Source of the DNA: Flavobacteriales bacterium UBA974
Lineage (GTDB): Bacteria; Bacteroidota; Bacteroidia; Flavobacteriales_D; Sanyastnellaceae
NCBI GenBank assembly: GCA_002292405.1
Contig: DBBW01000022.1
Location: 1 to 44,103, forward strand
Direction of reading: 5' to 3'
Length of the DNA stretch: 44,103 bases
This document shows positions 42,635-44,103 of this stretch, piece after piece. The translations under genes were made by a program, and so were the position numbers. The first letter of the stretch is position 1. Every line of letters starts with the position of its first letter. The notes beneath the pieces were generated by a model, which saw only the letters and a program-made list of their open reading frames with translations, was not told where the DNA came from and ran no database searches.

Positions 42635-44103
42635 ATGCACAGAACACAAACTTGTGGCGAATTGCGCCTAGAAAATACAGGTTCATTTGTTACTCTTTCT
42701 GGTTGGGTCCAAAAGGCGCGTGACTTGGGGGGGATGACGTTCGTAGATCTTAGGGATAGATATGGAATTACTCAGCTTGTTTTCAATATGGAAACCAGCG
42801 AGGAGCTATGTGAGAACGCTAGGAAGCTGGGGCGTGAATACGTGATTAAAGTCTCAGGAAATGTTATCGAGAGAGAGAGCAAGAATAAAAATAATCCTAC
42901 TGGGGAAATTGAGATAGAGGTAAGCTCGCTTGAGGTTCTGAATGCAAGTAAAATTCCTCCGTTTACGATCGAGGATGAAACAGATGGTGGAGATGATTTG
43001 AGGATGCAGTACCGCTATCTAGATCTTCGTAGAAAACCCGTGCAAGCTAATATTATGCTTCGCCACAGAGTGGGAATGGAGACTCGAAAGTATCTGGATT
43101 CCGTGGGGTTCATAGATGTGGAAACACCCTTCCTGATTAAGAGTACACCTGAAGGGGCGAGAGATTTCGTGGTGCCGAGCAGGATGAATCCTGGACAGTT
43201 TTATGCCCTTCCACAAAGCCCTCAGACATTTAAACAGCTTCTTATGGTAAGTGGTTTCGATCGCTATTATCAAATCGTAAAATGCTTCCGTGACGAGGAT
43301 CTTAGAGCAGACCGTCAACCGGAGTTTACGCAGATAGACTGCGAGATGGCTTTTGTAGAACAAGAGGACATTTTAAACACATTTGAGGGTATGGTAAGAC
43401 ACCTCTTCAAAGTGGTTCTTGATGTGGAGATCGAAGACTTCCCTAGAATGGACTATGACGAAGCCATGCGTCTCTATGGGTCGGATAAGCCAGATGTGAG
43501 GTTTGGGATGGAGTTCGTGGATATGTGTAATGTAACTCAAGGTAAGGGGTTCGGAGTCTTTGATTCTGCGGAGACAGTGCTCGGAATTGTGGTTCCTGGA
43601 GGAGCTGAGTTCACACGAAAAAAGTTAGACAAGCTCACGGACTGGGTGAAGCGTCCTCAGATAGGGGCTAAAGGGTTAATTTATTGTCGAATCAACGACG
43701 ATGGCACTACGAAAAGCAGCGTAGACAAGTTTTTTGACGAAGAAGCTAGAGCAGGTTGGACTCAAGAAACATCTGCGAAAAAAGGGGACCTTATACTTGT
43801 CCTTTCTGGAGATTTAGACAAAACAAGAAAGCAGCTGGGGGAATTAAGACTATATCTCGGATCAGAACTGGGTTTGCGCGACTCGAAGGTTTTCAAACCT
43901 CTGTGGGTCATGGACTTCCCGCTACTCGAATGGGACGAAAACACTGAGAGGTACCACGCTATGCACCATCCGTTTACGTCCCCTAAGCCAGACCAACTTA
44001 GCCTCATCGACACCGAACCAGGAAAGGTGAAAGCAAATGCTTACGACATGGTCATCAATGGTGTAGAAATAGGTGGTGGGTCTATTCGAATTCACAATCG
44101 AGA
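42635..44103 (+). CDS. aspS: Aspartyl-tRNA synthetase (C-terminus cut by window edge)
   Basis: 489 complete codons are visible from ATG 42635 with no stop before the window ends; the usual bacterial length is about 580-590, so roughly 90-100 residues are missing. The N-terminal OB-fold anticodon domain carries [23 protein letters not shown]. The class II core shows [47 protein letters not shown] and motif 2 ([22 protein letters not shown]). The bacterial GAD insert lies at about residues 300-400. The core resumes with AMHHPFTSP and then reaches the start of motif-3-side [14 protein letters not shown] at the edge. Start choice is supported by the -7 box 4 bases upstream. Confidence 0.97.
   Translation, partial: MHRTQTCGELRLENTGSFVTLSGWVQKARDLGGMTFVDLRDRYGITQLVFNMETSEELCENARKLGREYVIKVSGNVIERESKNKNNPTGEIEIEVSSLEVLNASKIPPFTIEDETDGGDDLRMQYRYLDLRRKPVQANIMLRHRVGMETRKYLDSVGFIDVETPFLIKSTPEGARDFVVPSRMNPGQFYALPQSPQTFKQLLMVSGFDRYYQIVKCFRDEDLRADRQPEFTQIDCEMAFVEQEDILNTFEGMVRHLFKVVLDVEIEDFPRMDYDEAMRLYGSDKPDVRFGMEFVDMCNVTQGKGFGVFDSAETVLGIVVPGGAEFTRKKLDKLTDWVKRPQIGAKGLIYCRINDDGTTKSSVDKFFDEEARAGWTQETSAKKGDLILVLSGDLDKTRKQLGELRLYLGSELGLRDSKVFKPLWVMDFPLLEWDENTERYHAMHHPFTSPKPDQLSLIDTEPGKVKANAYDMVINGVEIGGGSIRIHNR

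Overview
This window looks like chromosome from a marine-type member of the Bacteroidota, probably Flavobacteriales. The evidence is: secreted proteins with a type IX secretion (T9SS) sorting tail, Bacteroidota-style -7 boxes (TAnnTTTG) in front of many genes, no obvious Shine-Dalgarno sites, Bacteroidota families such as DUF4286, a eukaryote-like class Ia ribonucleotide reductase, long SecA, and moderate G+C (about 40% by eye). No tRNA, rRNA, CRISPR array, transposase or prophage gene was seen, and no gap between genes exceeds about 280 bases.

Layout. 1-3319 (minus) holds two secreted adhesin/enzyme-like proteins, the first cut by the window edge, the second with a complete T9SS tail. 3437-6295 is gcvP (glycine cleavage), divergent from a UbiA-like membrane protein, kynureninase (kynU) and a KtrA/TrkA-N potassium-uptake regulator. 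9179-11480 (minus) holds an Ig-like lipoprotein and comF. 11581-13124 holds DUF72 and a PAP2 phosphatase, whose end overlaps the end of secA (minus). 16743-20238 is nrdB-nrdA. 20262-21643 (minus) is a metal-binding-domain lipoprotein coupled to heme A synthase (ctaA). An EamA transporter follows, then rplU-rpmA with a strong terminator.

23493-28310 is a tightly packed run: serS, an unknown lipoprotein, a secreted TPR protein, DUF4286 and rsmA, mostly joined by 4-base overlaps. Then come fbp, mfd, truB, queA and a thioredoxin-like protein, with a convergent acyl-CoA carboxylase beta subunit. A GAF-SpoIIE phosphatase at 37132-38521 is broken by one extra base. 38699-42590 is a lower-G+C block of orphan small genes (DUF2071, DUF1853, CIA30, GNAT, a lipoprotein, and a 58-residue two-helix membrane protein). 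The window ends inside aspS.

Most of the content is housekeeping. The observations most worth a second look are: a recurring architecture in which a -7 promoter box ends exactly 4 bases before the start codon, implying leaderless mRNAs for many genes here; the precise single-base frameshift in the GAF-SpoIIE gene; the small overlapping membrane-protein gene at 42414-42590; and the two unknown envelope proteins embedded in the serS-rsmA run. I did not find a convincing new multi-gene system such as a defence island.
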